Positions 47,984 to 48,572 of a stretch of 48,572 bases of DNA are shown here, piece by piece. The stretch is from positions 2,501 to 51,072 of the forward strand of contig SICG01000006.1 in assembly GCA_009691525.1 (NCBI GenBank), read 5' to 3'. Made by a program: the position numbers and the translations under genes. The notes under the pieces are model-generated. The model ran no database searches. It saw nothing but the letters and a program-made list of their open reading frames with translations, and had not been told where the DNA came from. This stretch comes from Candidatus Latescibacterota bacterium. GTDB taxonomy: Bacteria; Latescibacterota; UBA2968; UBA8231. Each line of letters begins with the position of its first letter. Positions within the stretch are counted from its first letter, which is position 1.

Positions 47984-48286
47984 ATGGCTGGTATGGTCGA
48001 TATGCAGAACCATATCCTGCCCCAGGTGGACGACGGGGCCGATTCCCTGGAGACCTCCCTGGAGATGCTGCGGCGCGGCCTGGAGGAGGGGATCGAGGTA
48101 GCGGTGCTGACGCCGCACTTCAAGCCCGGGGACGACCAGGGAAAGGCCAAATTGCACCAGCAGCGCTTCGCCCAGCTGCAGGAGGCGGTGGCTGGGGCCG
48201 GGATGGCAGTCCAGCTTTTTCTCGGGGCTGAAGTAGGCTTTCGTTTCGGCCTGGCCGAGGTGGCCCGCTGGCCGGGCATTCCCCTA
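47984..48286 (+). pseudogene. CpsB/YwqE-like tyrosine-protein phosphatase, truncated by IS insertion
   Basis: About 101 N-terminal codons of a PHP-family phosphatase of the CpsB/YwqE type, which normally has about 250 residues and dephosphorylates kinases of capsule export. HILPQVDDGADSLETSLEM (10-28) and VAVLTPHFKPG (41-51) are clear. The metal-binding His-x-His that normally starts the protein reads Gln-Asn-His (QNH at 8-10), so one ligand is already lost. At 48284-48287 (CTAG) homology ends and IS sequence begins; the reading frame runs on to 48337 through IS DNA. An ATG at 47984 or GTG at 47981 could start it, 9 bp after GGGPS. Confidence 0.8.
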
Positions 48287-48572
48287 GAGCGTGTTATGCA
48301 CTTTGAGGGATCATCTGGACCACCTGTCGCATCATGAGGATGGCAAAGGCGAGGAGAGATGGAAGCCGGCCAGGGTGGTGGGGAGTCGCTCGTAGTCACG
48401 GGCCAAACGTCGAAACCGTGCCATCCAGGCGAAACTGCGCTCGACGACCCAGCGACGAGGCAAGAGCACAAAGCCTTTCTTCGCCTCGGGTAGCTTGACC
48501 ACCTCCAGTTGAATGCCGTGCTGGGCAGCCGCCTGAGCGGGCTCTTCGCCGGTGTAGCCCTGATCGACAAAG
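48287..48572. mobile_element. IS5-family insertion sequence, left end (continues beyond window)
   Basis: The terminus is placed at 48287 (GAGCGTGTTATGCAC...), directly after TA/CTAG, the target type of the IS427 subgroup of IS5. Support: the CpsB-like reading stops making sense here, and the intact-frame stop of the transposase would fall at 48296-48294, a few bases inside the end, as usual for these elements. The right end and target duplication are outside the window. Confidence 0.75.
48332..48571 (-). CDS. IS5-family transposase, C-terminal part (incomplete at window edge, frameshifted)
   Basis: Minus-strand reading [19 protein letters not shown], then [20 protein letters not shown], then [16 protein letters not shown]: the end of an IS427-like DDE transposase with the second Asp (DQGYTG) and the final Glu (VVERSF). 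After GFH the frame runs into SSPLPSS and a stop at 48334-48332. The expected tail, [17 protein letters not shown], is in another frame about 2 nt away and ends at TAA 48296-48294. So a 2-nt gain (or 1-nt loss) has shifted the end; the element copy may be inactive, or the last residues may be dispensable. Confidence 0.85.
   Translation of the reverse strand, partial: FVDQGYTGEEPAQAAAQHGIQLEVVKLPEAKKGFVLLPRRWVVERSFAWMARFRRLARDYERLPTTLAGFHLSSPLPSS

Overview
The window is high-G+C bacterial chromosome with dense, mostly plus-strand genes. It looks like a diderm of the FCB group (Fibrobacteres-Chlorobi-Bacteroidetes and related candidate phyla such as Latescibacterota, Zixibacteria or KSB1). Reasons: a TonB-dependent receptor with an N-terminal carboxypeptidase-like domain, a very large secreted protein with a type IX-like C-terminal sorting domain, a PorV/PorQ-family outer-membrane protein, a group II geranylgeranylglyceryl phosphate synthase, and no Bacteroidetes-type promoters (the visible promoters are TTGACA/TATAAT-like). 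The phylum assignment is an inference; no tree was built.

Layout. 1-2730: 3' five-sixths of a 23S rRNA, then 5S rRNA and an intrinsic terminator. 2740-4974: an EF-G paralogue with its own promoter and terminator. 5011 to about 24108: one long co-directional block with many 4-bp start/stop overlaps. It holds yebC, ruvC-ruvA-ruvB, tsaB, rimI, an orphan sugar-type ABC ATPase, holB, rsmA, a large unknown outer-membrane barrel, ilvE and a peptide-type binding protein. It then runs into an eight-gene, mostly unnamed membrane operon built around a MutL/GlmL-type ASKHA ATPase and a DUF6754 protein, with no mutase nearby. This operon is the best candidate for an undescribed system.

24225-36687: surface and transport region. 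TonB-dependent receptor, giant secreted protein, PorV-like barrel, TPR lipoprotein, OppB/OppC-type permeases with an enlarged periplasmic loop, and a DUF4038 glycoside hydrolase. 36688-36990 is non-coding between convergent genes. lysA (minus) and tadA (plus) are divergent, with back-to-back promoters.

38942-39552: tRNA-Ser(CGA), tRNA-Ser(GGA), tRNA-Ala(CGC) and a large SRP RNA with an Alu domain. 39582-47974: dnaX, recR (no ybaB between them), pgsA, pgpA, recA, recX, alaS and GGGP synthase. The right edge holds a CpsB/YwqE-like phosphatase gene cut by an IS5-family element whose transposase end (minus strand) runs off the window and is itself frameshifted.

Functionally the window combines DNA recombination and repair (RuvABC, RecA, RecX, RecR), replication clamp loading (DnaX, delta prime), translation and tRNA modification (rRNA, tRNAs, SRP RNA, AlaRS, TadA, TsaB, RimI, RsmA), lipid head-group synthesis (PgsA, PgpA, GGGPS) and envelope functions. 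Starts were chosen from ribosome-binding sites, family length and overlaps; several are GTG or TTG.
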